From positions 1,178,001 to 1,242,000 of the forward strand of contig NZ_WKJO01000001.1 of NCBI RefSeq assembly GCF_009674605.1: DNA of 64,000 nucleotides. The letters run 5' to 3'. This document shows, one piece after another, positions 8,375 through 16,977 of the stretch. Each line of letters opens with the position of its first letter. The first letter of the stretch is position 1. This stretch comes from Haloferax litoreum. GTDB taxonomy: Archaea > Halobacteriota > Halobacteria > Halobacteriales > Haloferacaceae. A program made the position numbers and the translations under genes. Under the pieces are notes generated by a model. The model had not been told where the DNA came from, ran no database searches, and was given only the letters and a program-made list of their open reading frames with translations.

Positions 8375-8767
8375 TCAGTCTCGGCCACGCTCCCGTTCGA
8401 GACGGGCCTGTCGCCGGTCGAACTCTTCGTCATCGATGTCGCCGCGGGCGTACGCGCGCCGGAGTTCCTCGAGGGCGTCGTCGCCGCCGTTGTCACCGCT
8501 TACGACGCGGAACAAGAGGATTCCGCCGCCAGCCAGCACCGCGAGGACGAGCAGTTGGCCGAAGAGGCCCATGCCCCACATCCACCACGGGACGGACCCG
8601 CCGGTGCCACCGTGCATCCACGTGTCGTGCATCCATCCGCCGCCCCACCCCATCGGTCCCATACCGAAGACCCCGGACATCCCGAGGAGTGCGGGGAAGA
8701 CGAATAGTGCAACGAGCGCGAGCAATACGATTCCAATGAGTCGCGTTGAAGATTGTGTCGTCGTCAT
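8375..8767 (-). CDS. SHOCT-domain membrane protein
   Basis: A 130-aa protein with two transmembrane segments (about residues 8-32 and 60-88), separated by a Gly/Met/Trp/His-rich loop (GMGPMGWGGGWMHDTWMHGG). A C-terminal SHOCT motif follows: ALEELRRAYARGDIDDEEFDRRQ, residues about 98-120. SHOCT helices are short oligomerisation or interaction modules. The Met/His-rich outside loop could bind metal, which is speculative. A second SHOCT membrane protein occurs at 52457-52879. Confidence 0.8.
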   Translation of the reverse strand: MTTTQSSTRLIGIVLLALVALFVFPALLGMSGVFGMGPMGWGGGWMHDTWMHGGTGGSVPWWMWGMGLFGQLLVLAVLAGGGILLFRVVSGDNGGDDALEELRRAYARGDIDDEEFDRRQARLERERGRD

Positions 8768-8957
8768 ATGCGTGTCACCTCGGCGGCGCTCCGCCGTCTA
8801 CACATATCCTTACGTGTTCGACGTTTACGTCGTTTGTTGCTCTGTTGTTGGGCATTCCTCCACACGCTACCTTTGGTATCGAAAGCCCAGATGGTGTTCG
8901 AGTTTGCAAATGGGGGCTCGATGACCCGACATCCGCCGATCGGAGACGGTTCAGTGT

Positions 8958-9233
8958 TCACTCCACGAGCGAACGGAGCAAGACGATGAACCCGGCGGCG
9001 ATAGCGAGACTCTCGACGGTGTGGACCTGCGTCAACGTGAGCGACGCCACCTGAAAGAGGACACCTTCGACGAAGACGCCGACAGTGATGAGTCCGAATC
9101 CGGCCGTCGCAGCACGGAGGTGCGCCGCACCGGTGGTTCGGTACGCTCGGTACGCGACACCCGTCGTTGCGATACCGACGACCAAGAGGACGAGGCGAGC
9201 GACGACCAGAACGCCAGTCCACACGTCGATCAC
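8958..9233 (-). CDS. Three-helix membrane protein, second gene of a paralogous pair
   Basis: A 91-aa membrane protein with about three hydrophobic helices, starting MIDVWTGVLVVARLVLLVVG. It is homologous over its length to its upstream neighbour: both share a pattern like G(L)ITVGVFVEGVLFQVASL. The start overlaps the neighbour's stop by 4 bp, so translation is probably coupled. It belongs to a haloarchaeal family that I believe is catalogued as DUF7521. Function unknown. Confidence 0.75.
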   Translation of the reverse strand: MIDVWTGVLVVARLVLLVVGIATTGVAYRAYRTTGAAHLRAATAGFGLITVGVFVEGVLFQVASLTLTQVHTVESLAIAAGFIVLLRSLVE

Positions 9234-9517
9234 GACTCGTCACCATCGATGCCGATACCGTACAGTGAGTAGAGGACCGAGAGCATGCCGAGCGCCACGA
9301 CGCCCGTCTGGATAGTTCCAGCCTGAAAGAGCGACAGGCCGACGACTTCGAAGAGGACTCCCTCGAGGACCGCGCCGAAACTGATGAGCAAGAATCCGAT
9401 GGCGACGAAGAGCATCGGTTCGCTGTCGTACTCGGCGTACCCTTTGTACGCTTGATACGCGATGAGGAACCCGAGCGCCATCGTGACGAGTTTTGCCACG
9501 ACGAGTTCAATGTGCAT
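9230..9517 (-). CDS. Three-helix membrane protein, first gene of a paralogous pair
   Basis: A 95-aa membrane protein starting MHIELVVAKLVTMALGFLIAYQAYKG. The key segment FLLISFGAVLEGVLFEVVGL matches the equivalent segment of the downstream paralogue. It starts 2 bp after the stop of the winged-helix gene and overlaps the next gene by 4 bp, so the three genes form one operon. The likely role is a small membrane sensor or transporter acting with the regulator, an inference from context only. Confidence 0.75.
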   Translation of the reverse strand: MHIELVVAKLVTMALGFLIAYQAYKGYAEYDSEPMLFVAIGFLLISFGAVLEGVLFEVVGLSLFQAGTIQTGVVALGMLSVLYSLYGIGIDGDES

Positions 9518-9519
9518 AC

Positions 9520-9870
9520 TCACTGCCTCCTGATGTCGTCCCAGATTTGCGTGAATCGCTCGGCAGGCGACGGTTCCACGTCGGTGTCGACGCGTATCTC
9601 GCCGTCGACCACGTCGATGTCGAGGTGCGTGAGTTTCGCCTCGTAGACGCTGTGGTGACTCCCGTCTGCGACGAGTTCGGTCTGCTCGACGAGTAAGTCG
9701 TGGGCGAGCATGTCGTCCAGTCGCCGATAGACCGTCGACTGTGCGACCCCACAACGCTCACTGAGGTCCTTGACGGACTGCGGTTCGAGACTCGCTGCGG
9801 CGAGAATCGACCGAACGTACTCGTCGCCGAGGAGGTCGAGCAGTTCGTCGGAATCTTGAGAGCCTGCCAC
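9520..9870 (-). CDS. Winged-helix transcriptional regulator heading the membrane-pair operon
   Basis: A 116-aa ArsR-like winged-helix protein. The recognition region SVKDLSERCGVAQSTVYRRL is at residues about 32-51, followed by a wing containing DGSHHSVYEAKL. The C-terminus (AERFTQIWDDIRRQ) may dimerise. It is the first gene of an operon with two paralogous membrane proteins and is divergent from halocyanin (124 bp between starts). A TATA-like TTTAAG lies near 9902-9907 on the minus strand. It may regulate its own operon and perhaps the halocyanin promoter; effector unknown. Confidence 0.8.
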   Translation of the reverse strand: MAGSQDSDELLDLLGDEYVRSILAAASLEPQSVKDLSERCGVAQSTVYRRLDDMLAHDLLVEQTELVADGSHHSVYEAKLTHLDIDVVDGEIRVDTDVEPSPAERFTQIWDDIRRQ

Positions 9871-9994
9871 ACGCTTCTCACCAGAAGGTGGCTCGGTTTC
9901 CTACTTAAACCCTCTCCGGATTTGCCGACCCAGCAAAACAGCAGTGCTTCATAACCACTACCGAATCCAACTCTCACGTGTCGGGTGACCTATC

Positions 9995-10672
9995 ATGACT
10001 GACCAACTCTCTCGGCGGCGCGTATTGAAGGCAACCGGCGGTCTGGCCGTGCTTGGCTTCGCCGGGTGTACCGGCAGTGCTGCACCGGACGCAGAAGACG
10101 ACGGTTCGCACGACGAATCGAACCACACCGAGGAGTCGCACACCGAAGAAGCGACCACCGAGGAGAACGGCGACCACCACCACGAGGGTGGAACTATCGG
10201 TGACCCCGCCGAACACGCGACGGTCACGATGGTGACCGAAGACGGGGAGTACCACTTCCACCCGCACGTCGTCCACGTGGAGGAAGGTGGGACCGTCACC
10301 TTCGAACTCGAAAGTGGTACCCACACGGCGACGGCGTACCATCCCGACAACGACGCTCCGCGTCGCGTTCCCGAGGGGACCGATGCGTGGGACAGCGGGA
10401 TGCTCTCGGAGGGCGGTGCGACCTACGAGGTGACGTTCGACACGGCCGGCGTCTACGATTACTACTGCGTCCCGCACGAGGCACTGGGGATGATTGGTAG
10501 CGTCGTCGTCGGCGACGCTCCCCTCGACGGCCCGGGGATGTCGGCACCGTCTGACGAGATTCCCGAGGATGCCCACGGGAAGATTACCGAACTGAACGAG
10601 ATGGTCGAACACGGGGTCGGTTCCGGTTCCTCTGGCCACGACGATGGCCACGACGATGGCCACGGAGAGTAG
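9995..10672 (+). CDS. Halocyanin-like blue copper lipoprotein
   Basis: Membrane-anchored type I copper protein of 225 aa, an electron carrier on the outer face of the membrane. The N-terminus has a twin-arginine signal (SRRRVLKATGG) followed by a lipobox ending at Cys25 (LGFAGC), so it is exported folded and lipid-anchored. A His/Glu/Asp-rich linker follows. Copper ligands are visible as H110 (GTHTATAYH) and C158-x2-H161-x4-M166 (CVPHEALGM). The C-terminus ends in a short repeat, HDDGHDDGHGE. It stands alone, divergent from the winged-helix operon. Confidence 0.9.
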   Translation: MTDQLSRRRVLKATGGLAVLGFAGCTGSAAPDAEDDGSHDESNHTEESHTEEATTEENGDHHHEGGTIGDPAEHATVTMVTEDGEYHFHPHVVHVEEGGTVTFELESGTHTATAYHPDNDAPRRVPEGTDAWDSGMLSEGGATYEVTFDTAGVYDYYCVPHEALGMIGSVVVGDAPLDGPGMSAPSDEIPEDAHGKITELNEMVEHGVGSGSSGHDDGHDDGHGE

Positions 10673-10787
10673 TCACTGCGGACCTTCCTGAGGGTCCTCG
10701 TCTTTCCTGTCTCTTCGACCCACACGCTCGTTCTCGCGCCGTCGCACCGTCCGGTTCATACTTGACCTAGGATTGCGTCTCACCGGT

Positions 10788-12896
10788 ATGTCCGGTAGAG
10801 TGAACGTTCTCGTCGTCGCCGAGAACGAACCAGTCTGTGAGCGTCTCGCGGCGTCCCTCCCTTCGGCAGTTGGCGACCAGACAACGACTGTCCACGTCGA
10901 GACTGCCGAGAGCATCGACGCTGCACAGACGACGCTCGAACACTCGCGTGTCGATTGTCTCGTCGTCTCGACGGAACTGACGAACTCCGAGGGAGAACCG
11001 CTCGCCTCTGCGTTGCGCACAGACGGTGTCCCACTCGTCTCGTTCGAACGGCCGAATCCGTCTTCTCTCGATATCGAAAATCTGGGACAGGTCGTCTACG
11101 ATGCGGTCCAGAACACGGTCGGGTCGTTGGACCACCGAGCACTGTTCGAGGCAGTGAACGTCGGCCTCGCCGTTCGCGACCCAGACACGCTCGAACTGGT
11201 GGATATCAACCAGCACTATCTCGACATCCTCGGTACCACCCGGGACGACGTCATCTCGACGGCACCTGTCGAACTCACTGCCGACGTTCCGGGGTTCTCA
11301 CGAGCAGACGCTCGCGCGGAAGTCGAACGCGCAATCGAGACGGGGACGAACGTGTTTCCGTGGCCAATCGAGCGACCAGACGGTGACCTCGTTTGGCTTC
11401 GAGTGAGTCTCTCGATTGCGGAACTTTCCGGGCATCGACGCCTCGTCTCGACGGTCCAAGACGTGACCGACGAACGGGTTCGCGAACGGGACCTCGAAGC
11501 GCTCAAGAGTGCTGTAGATTCGGTCGACGCCGGCATCGCACTCACCGAAGGAGATGGTCATACCTACATCAACGAGACTGGCGCGCACATCTGCGGGTAT
11601 CCCGATTCCGAGTCGATGGTCGGTCTCTCGTGGCACGAACTCCACACCGAATCCGAGGCACAGCGACTTCAGGAGGAACTCTACTCCTCACTCGACCAGA
11701 TGGGACGGTGGCAAGGTGAAGCGACGATTCAGCGGCCCGACGGAACGTCCGTTCCGGTTCGTCTCTCTGTCACCTCCCTCTCAGACGACCGGAACGTCGT
11801 CGTGTTTCAAGACCTCTCCAAACAGAAAGCACGCGAACGAGAACTCGAACGCAGTCGCGACTTCCTCGAACGGACTCAGCGCATCTCGAAGGTCGGCGGG
11901 TGGGAACTGGACCTCGAGGACGAGACGCTCGAGTGGACCGACCAGACGAAGCACATCCACGGGGTTCCGTTGGACTACGACCCGTCGCTCGACGACGCGG
12001 TTTCGTTCTACGCCGCAGACGAACGAGACGTGGTTCGTGAACTGGTCGAGCGGTGCCGAAACGAGGGGGCCGCGTGGGAAGACGACTTCCGCATTGTCAC
12101 CGCCGACGGGACGGAACGCTGGGTTCGGACGCGCGGCGAACCGGTCATCCGGAACGGTCGCGTTGCCGCCCTTCGTGGGACGATTCAAGACGTTACGGCG
12201 CGCCGGTCCCGCGAACGCGAATTAGAGCGCACCAACGCCGAGTTGGAGGCGCTCAATCGCATCATCCGGCACGACATCAGAAACGACATGGCCGTCATCG
12301 TTGGCTGGTCCGAGTTACTCGAAGACCACGTCGACGACGAGGGGCGTGATATCCTCTCGCGGGTCCTCTCGACTGGGCGACACACCATCGAGATAACCGA
12401 GGTCGCTCGTGACCTCATCGAGACGATGAGTGGGGGCGCAGTCGAGACGCGCCCACTCTCACTGGCTGAGACGCTGAACCGCGAACTCGTCGTCCGGCGC
12501 GAGGCGTTTCCGAAGGCGACTATCGAAGTCGACGGGGAGGTTCCGGACGTCGCCGTTCGCGCGAATCCGCTTCTCACCTCGGTGTTCGGAAACGTCCTCA
12601 ACAACGCGATTCAACACAACGGCGACGACACGACTGTCACTATCTCTGTGGACGTAGACAACGACGACGAGGTTGCTATCGTCCGAATCGCGGACGACGG
12701 AGTCGGTATCCCCGACAACAGAAAGTCGGTCGTCTTCGGGAAGGGTGAGAAGGGATTGGAGAGTTCGGGAACGGGCCTCGGACTCTACCTCGTCAACAAA
12801 CTCGTCGAGTCGTTCGGCGGACGGGTCCTCATCGAGGACAACGACCCGTCAGGAACCGTCGTCGTCGTCGAATTACCACTCGCGACGGCGGCGTAA
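10788..12896 (+). CDS. PAS-domain histidine kinase with a degenerate N-terminal receiver
   Basis: Cytosolic sensor kinase of 702 aa; no transmembrane segment seen. Order: a receiver-like domain (residues 1-110), three PAS domains (about 120-230, 240-355, 365-480), HisKA with phosphoacceptor H495 (IIRHDIRNDM), and HATPase with the N box (NVLNNAIQHN) and G boxes (ADDGVGIP, SGTGLGLYLV). In the receiver the acidic pair reads AENE, the phospho-Asp position reads S (LVVSTEL) and the usual Lys is missing, so it is probably a pseudo-receiver. ATG 10788 was chosen because upstream codons add nothing to the fold. No response regulator is adjacent. Confidence 0.85.
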   Translation: MSGRVNVLVVAENEPVCERLAASLPSAVGDQTTTVHVETAESIDAAQTTLEHSRVDCLVVSTELTNSEGEPLASALRTDGVPLVSFERPNPSSLDIENLGQVVYDAVQNTVGSLDHRALFEAVNVGLAVRDPDTLELVDINQHYLDILGTTRDDVISTAPVELTADVPGFSRADARAEVERAIETGTNVFPWPIERPDGDLVWLRVSLSIAELSGHRRLVSTVQDVTDERVRERDLEALKSAVDSVDAGIALTEGDGHTYINETGAHICGYPDSESMVGLSWHELHTESEAQRLQEELYSSLDQMGRWQGEATIQRPDGTSVPVRLSVTSLSDDRNVVVFQDLSKQKARERELERSRDFLERTQRISKVGGWELDLEDETLEWTDQTKHIHGVPLDYDPSLDDAVSFYAADERDVVRELVERCRNEGAAWEDDFRIVTADGTERWVRTRGEPVIRNGRVAALRGTIQDVTARRSRERELERTNAELEALNRIIRHDIRNDMAVIVGWSELLEDHVDDEGRDILSRVLSTGRHTIEITEVARDLIETMSGGAVETRPLSLAETLNRELVVRREAFPKATIEVDGEVPDVAVRANPLLTSVFGNVLNNAIQHNGDDTTVTISVDVDNDDEVAIVRIADDGVGIPDNRKSVVFGKGEKGLESSGTGLGLYLVNKLVESFGGRVLIEDNDPSGTVVVVELPLATAA

Positions 12897-12911
12897 GGAC
12901 GCGAAGTCGGG

Positions 12912-13187
12912 TCACACCACGTCTGTCGGGTCGTGTGACTCGGCCATCTTCGTCGCCGCGGCGGCGTACTCCGCCTGTGTCTCCTCGTCGCCGACGTGCC
13001 CTAACTCGTCTTCAGGGATGTCGAGCGCGGCGTAGGTGTCGCGGATGTCCGAGTCGAAACTCGTCAGTGACCGCTCTTTTCTGTGATACCTCGTCCCGTC
13101 TGTCGTCGCGTACACGAGGATGATGATGTTCTGTTCGTCGTCCGAGTACGTGCGCTCGACGAGCCACGTGGTGACTGTGTCCGACAT
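12912..13187 (-). CDS. Small haloarchaeal protein of unknown function
   Basis: A 91-aa acidic protein starting MSDTVTTWLVERTYSDDEQNI, with a beta-rich N-terminal half and a helical C-terminus (ETQAEYAAAATKMAES). It converges with the kinase gene (15 bp between stops) and precedes nothing in the same direction. No domain recognised. Composition supports a real gene. Confidence 0.65.
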   Translation of the reverse strand: MSDTVTTWLVERTYSDDEQNIIILVYATTDGTRYHRKERSLTSFDSDIRDTYAALDIPEDELGHVGDEETQAEYAAAATKMAESHDPTDVV

Positions 13188-13231
13188 AGCGGAGAGTACG
13201 CGTCAGAACTCCGTAAGCAGTCGGGGGATTC

Positions 13232-13720
13232 TCAGTCTTCGATTCCGAGTTCGTCGAGAAGGGTCTCCAACGTGTAACTCTGGAGTGCGCGGTGACTGTC
13301 TCGCATCGTCGAGATGACGAACGTGGAGTTCGTCCGCTCGACTTCGGGGACTGCCTCGAAGTTGCTGATGAGTCGTTCGACGCGGTCGGAGTCTGCGAGG
13401 TGGGCGACGACGATGAAGTCCGTCTCTCCCATCGTGAAGTACAGTTGCGTGACGCCTTCTATCTCCAGAAGTTTGTTTCCGACTTCTTCGTACGGCCCGC
13501 TGTAATCGGCCAGCACTTCCACCACGACGGTGACGCCGAGTCCAAACGACTCGAGGTCGATGTCGTAGAGGTCGTTCTCGATGACGCCGTCGTCTTTCAG
13601 GTTGTTCAACCGGTAGTGGATGGTCGATACTGGGATGCCGGTCGCGTCGTGTAACTTCTCGGGACTGCCGGTCCCGAGGTCCGCGATGGCCTTCAACAGG
13701 CGCACGTCGCGTTCGTCCAT
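13232..13720 (-). CDS. Lrp/AsnC-family transcriptional regulator
   Basis: A 162-aa regulator. The N-terminal HTH is seen in PVSTIHYRLNNLKDDGVI (residues about 30-47), and the C-terminal RAM/ligand-binding domain in VVVEVLADY...YFTMGETDFIVVAHL...TNSTFVIST. Lrp proteins form octamers and respond to amino acids or other small molecules. It is divergent from an EamA-type exporter, sharing a 204-bp promoter region. By analogy with bacterial Lrp-type regulators of amino-acid exporters, it may control that exporter. The ligand cannot be predicted. Confidence 0.9.
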   Translation of the reverse strand: MDERDVRLLKAIADLGTGSPEKLHDATGIPVSTIHYRLNNLKDDGVIENDLYDIDLESFGLGVTVVVEVLADYSGPYEEVGNKLLEIEGVTQLYFTMGETDFIVVAHLADSDRVERLISNFEAVPEVERTNSTFVISTMRDSHRALQSYTLETLLDELGIED

Positions 13721-13924
13721 ACCTACAGTGGGCAGGTGGTGGGACGTAAGTCCTTGTGCTATCCGTCATCTCCAACTGTCCTCTCTCGCTCTCGAACATT
13801 CACGGATTATTCAAACACCAGAACAGCAACAGACAGATTTCCAAATGAAAAATCCAACCAATACGATTTCTTTTGTAGAAGGATTTAACAACGTCGGCCC
13901 CTGACGGTTGAAGCAGATTCGACC
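13721..13924. promoter_or_regulatory. Divergent promoter region between Lrp and the DMT exporter
   Basis: This 204-bp AT-richer region contains GGATTTAACA at 13881-13890, a TATA candidate for the exporter, and spaced half-sites AAATCC...GGATTT about 28 bp apart. Such an arrangement could bind the neighbouring Lrp protein. This is an inference from position and sequence symmetry. Confidence 0.35.
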
Positions 13925-14863
13925 ATGACGCATATCTCTTGGAGAAACCTTCCGACGACGCCGCTGATGTTCGTCGCTCTCGCAGCGATGTGGGGGACGT
14001 CGTTCGTCGCCATCGAAGTCGGCTTGGAGTTCTTCCCGACGCTGACGTTCGCGGCGATACGCTACGAGGCCGCTGGCCTGATAATGCTCGCGTACGCCGT
14101 GTACTCGACCGACCGGTGGCGGCCACAGACCAGAGACGAACTGCTCGCGACGGCCATCAGTGCGGTGTTCATCATCGGTGCGTACCACGGACTGCTCTAC
14201 CTCGGCCAGAACCACGTCCCCGGTGCCATCGCCTCGATTATCATCAGTCTCTCGCCCATCCTGACCGCCGTCTTCGCGTCGGCCATTCTCTCGGGCGATT
14301 CGCTCGGCAAGACGGGTGTCCTCGGCCTCCTCGCAGGCTTCGCAGGTGTCGTGCTCGTCGCCGACCCGGGCGTTGGCATCCTCGGCTCTGCACAGGGCCT
14401 CGGTATCGTCCTCATCTTCCTCGGTGCCGTCTCGTTCGCCCTCGGGTCGGTCCTCACCCGGCCGCTTCGAACGGACCTTCCGGTCCAGTCGATGCAGGCG
14501 TGGACGATGTTCGGCGGCGGTGTCATCCTCCACGTCTGGGGACTACTCCGCGGTGAGTCACTCGCCGCAATCGAGTGGGCACCCGTCGGTATCGCATCGT
14601 TCCTCTACTTGACACTCGTCTCGGGTGCGGTGGCGTTCCTGCTCTACTTCGAACTCTTAGACCGCCTCGGCCCGACGGAACTCAATCTCATCGGCTACCT
14701 CGAACCCGTCGTCGCGGCGGTGTTGAGTCTCGTCCTCCTCGGCCACGCCATCGAGACGACCGCGTTCGTCGGATTCGGCGCTATCTTCGTCGGATTCGCG
14801 GCGATGAAAAAAGACGCGCTCGTCGACGTCGCTGCCACGATTCGGCGGCGCGTCACGGTCTGA
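13925..14863 (+). CDS. EamA/DMT-family exporter
   Basis: Drug/metabolite transporter of 312 aa with about ten transmembrane helices in two EamA repeats. Start-of-fold features are MFVALAAMWGTSFVAIEVGL (helix 1) and the inter-helix motif GAYHGLLYLGQNHVPG. The second repeat begins near residue 155. Family members export amino acids, nucleobases or other metabolites. It is divergent from an Lrp regulator and convergent with a second DMT gene. Substrate unknown. Confidence 0.85.
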   Translation: MTHISWRNLPTTPLMFVALAAMWGTSFVAIEVGLEFFPTLTFAAIRYEAAGLIMLAYAVYSTDRWRPQTRDELLATAISAVFIIGAYHGLLYLGQNHVPGAIASIIISLSPILTAVFASAILSGDSLGKTGVLGLLAGFAGVVLVADPGVGILGSAQGLGIVLIFLGAVSFALGSVLTRPLRTDLPVQSMQAWTMFGGGVILHVWGLLRGESLAAIEWAPVGIASFLYLTLVSGAVAFLLYFELLDRLGPTELNLIGYLEPVVAAVLSLVLLGHAIETTAFVGFGAIFVGFAAMKKDALVDVAATIRRRVTV

Positions 14864-14908
14864 GCGTCGCGGTCGGTCGGCTCTGCGAGCCGATTCTGGG
14901 CATCTCTG

Positions 14909-15829
14909 CTACTCTGTTTCTGCGGGCCGTTTGACCCGCGTCCCGAGGACGTTCGCCACGCTCTCGCGGTGGACCAACAGGAACCCGGAGACGATGACAC
15001 CGAACCCGAGAACCGTCCCTGCCGAGATGGACTCGCCGAGGAACGCCCATCCCGAGAGTGTCGCCACGATTGGCATCGCGTAGGCGACGAGGTTGCCGCG
15101 AACCGGGCCTGCCTCTGCGAGCAGGGCGAAGTACACCGGGTACGCTGCCGCCGTCGCTGGCATCCCCACGTAGAGGATTGCCGCGACGATAGTCGGCGAC
15201 CACGCCACCTGCGAGGGAAGTTCGCCGAGTCCGAGACTGACGGCGTGAATTCCGACACCTGCGACGGCCATCGCCCACGCAGTCATCGGAATCGTCCCGA
15301 TGGTCGGGGCAACGCGCTTGAGCAAGACGGTCCCGAAGGCGACAGAGAGTGCCGCACCAGCGACGAGTGCCTGTCCGACACTCCCACCGCCGAGGACGCT
15401 CTGTGGGCCGACGATGACGACGACGCCTGCGAGTCCGAAGAGGATGCCCACGGCGTCGACGGCCGAGATTCGCTCGTCGTCGAGGAGGAAGACGGCGAAC
15501 ATCGGCGAGGCGATGGGCAGGATACTGTACATGACTGCCGCAGCGCCCGACGTCGCGTTCTGCTGGCCGAGGAACAACAGGACGTTGTTCGCGCCGAGGA
15601 CGAACGCGGCACTCACGAGGATACCGAGCACGTCGGCACGTGTCCGGGGACGCCAGTACCCACCGCGGACTGCGACGAGCGTCAGCAAGACGACGGCGGC
15701 GACGTCGACGCGGAAGGCCGCGAACAGGACTGGTGGAATCGCACCGATGGCCGCTTTGATGCCGACGAAGGAGGTGCCGAACAGCACCGCGGCGGCGACG
15801 AAGAGGACGAGGGTCCGGTGACGACTCAC
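14909..15829 (-). CDS. EamA/DMT-family exporter, second paralogue
   Basis: DMT transporter of 306 aa when started at GTG 15829 (MSRHRTLVLFVAAAVLFGTS). A longer frame reaches GTG 15958, but its extra 43 residues are Pro/His/Ser-rich and unlike an export helix, so the short start is preferred. Ten hydrophobic segments form two EamA repeats. Motifs such as AVLFGTSFVGIKAA and NNVLLFLGQQNATSGAAAV match the convergent paralogue at 13925-14863. Substrate unknown. Confidence 0.8.
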   Translation of the reverse strand: MSRHRTLVLFVAAAVLFGTSFVGIKAAIGAIPPVLFAAFRVDVAAVVLLTLVAVRGGYWRPRTRADVLGILVSAAFVLGANNVLLFLGQQNATSGAAAVMYSILPIASPMFAVFLLDDERISAVDAVGILFGLAGVVVIVGPQSVLGGGSVGQALVAGAALSVAFGTVLLKRVAPTIGTIPMTAWAMAVAGVGIHAVSLGLGELPSQVAWSPTIVAAILYVGMPATAAAYPVYFALLAEAGPVRGNLVAYAMPIVATLSGWAFLGESISAGTVLGFGVIVSGFLLVHRESVANVLGTRVKRPAETE

Positions 15830-16143
15830 GCCACCACCCCCCGCGCTGTGGCCGGCGTTCGATTCGCCGGGTGAGCGCGGGAGGTAGTGAGGGGTCGACG
15901 GGCAATGCGTGGACGGCGTGAAGGCCTCGTCTTTAGCACGACCTATCGTTTGGCTCACTTCGCCATATGTCTAACGATTGGGTGTGTGGGTGGATGAATC
16001 ATTACCAAACAGAGGTTGTTTCGGGACAATTTGAACCAAATCGAGAGAAAAGTAACCATGGTGCGTGTTGCCAGTGCCCCCTCTGGCTGTCGACTTGGTT
16101 CACTGGCGGGGCGGCGAATCAGGAGAAAATCAGGAGGTGTTGG
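15830..16143. other. Gene-free stretch upstream of the second DMT exporter
   Basis: About 310 bp without a convincing gene. The left 130 bp is the possible N-terminal extension of the exporter. The part at 15967-16080 is AT-richer than its surroundings, and no palindrome or TATA box stands out. Confidence 0.5.
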
Positions 16144-16428
16144 TCAGTCGTCTCTCGCCGCTTCGACGCGGTCGGCGTGTTTTTCGAGGTCGGCCGCCAG
16201 CGTTCGCGCTTCGTCGGGTGACAGCGAAACGCGGTCTGCGTGCGGTGGCAGTGCGTCGAGTTGCGTCCCGTCGAGTTCGAGTTCGAGCGTCACGGCGTCG
16301 GGGTTCTTCCGCGGTGAGGTGACGTTGAGCACCGCGAACGCGGACTCGTCGAAGTCGTGACCCTGTGCGGTTCCGTCGACCAAGTCGAGGGTGGTGTAGG
16401 CGTTGACGGTGAGGATACGGTCTGGCAT
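16144..16428 (-). CDS. Small haloarchaeal protein (DUF6360-type)
   Basis: A 94-aa acidic protein, MPDRILTVNAYTTLDLVDGTA..., with beta strands followed by a C-terminal helix (SPDEARTLAADLEKHADRVEAA). I recognise it as a conserved haloarchaeal family, I believe DUF6360, from the pattern VNAYTT.D..DG.A.GHDFD..AFAVLN. No biochemical function is known to me. It is divergent from the MaoC-like gene. Confidence 0.75.
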   Translation of the reverse strand: MPDRILTVNAYTTLDLVDGTAQGHDFDESAFAVLNVTSPRKNPDAVTLELELDGTQLDALPPHADRVSLSPDEARTLAADLEKHADRVEAARDD

Positions 16429-16569
16429 GGATGGGTGAGTGTGTGGTGGTGTCCGGAGTTACGTGTGGTGTCTGCGGGTTCCGTGTGTGTGGCCTCTGTC
16501 GTGCTCGCTTCGGCAGTCGTTCGCGTGCGCGGGTGAAGAACTATCCCGCGGTCGGCCGTCGGGCAGGAT

Positions 16570-16962
16570 ATGTCCACCCCCGACGTGCCGACGGAGGGAG
16601 AGACGCTCGTCAGAGAGCGAACGTTCACCACGGCGGAAGTCGACGCGTTCGCGGTCCTCTCCGGTGACGAGCAACCGATTCACACCGACCCCGACGACGA
16701 CGGCCGACTCGTCGTCCACGGGTTGTTGACTGCAACGCTCCCGACGCAAATCGGCGGCGAACTGGAAGTCCTCGCCCGGTCGATGGAGTTCGAGTTCCTC
16801 GCCCCGGTGTACACCGGCGAGACGATTCGCTGTGAAGTGACACCGACCAGTGTCGTCGCTCGCGAGGACCGCTACGACGTCGAGACCGACATCGTCTGTC
16901 GGAAGGTGGCCGACGAGTCCGTCGTCCTCCGCGGCGGGTTCGAAGGCCTCATCTGGAAGTGA
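16570..16962 (+). CDS. MaoC-like hot-dog hydratase
   Basis: A 130-aa single hot-dog domain. The hydratase signature lies in FAVLSGDEQPIHTDPDDDGR (residues about 30-50, catalytic D/H pair in GDEQPIHTD), followed by LVVHGLLTATL. This resembles (R)-specific enoyl-CoA hydratases and MaoC dehydratases acting on acyl-CoA. It converges with the nitrite/sulfite reductase gene (15 bp apart). Thioesterase activity is an alternative within the fold. The substrate is not predictable. Confidence 0.8.
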   Translation: MSTPDVPTEGETLVRERTFTTAEVDAFAVLSGDEQPIHTDPDDDGRLVVHGLLTATLPTQIGGELEVLARSMEFEFLAPVYTGETIRCEVTPTSVVAREDRYDVETDIVCRKVADESVVLRGGFEGLIWK

Positions 16963-16977
16963 GGCGGTGGCCGGTAG

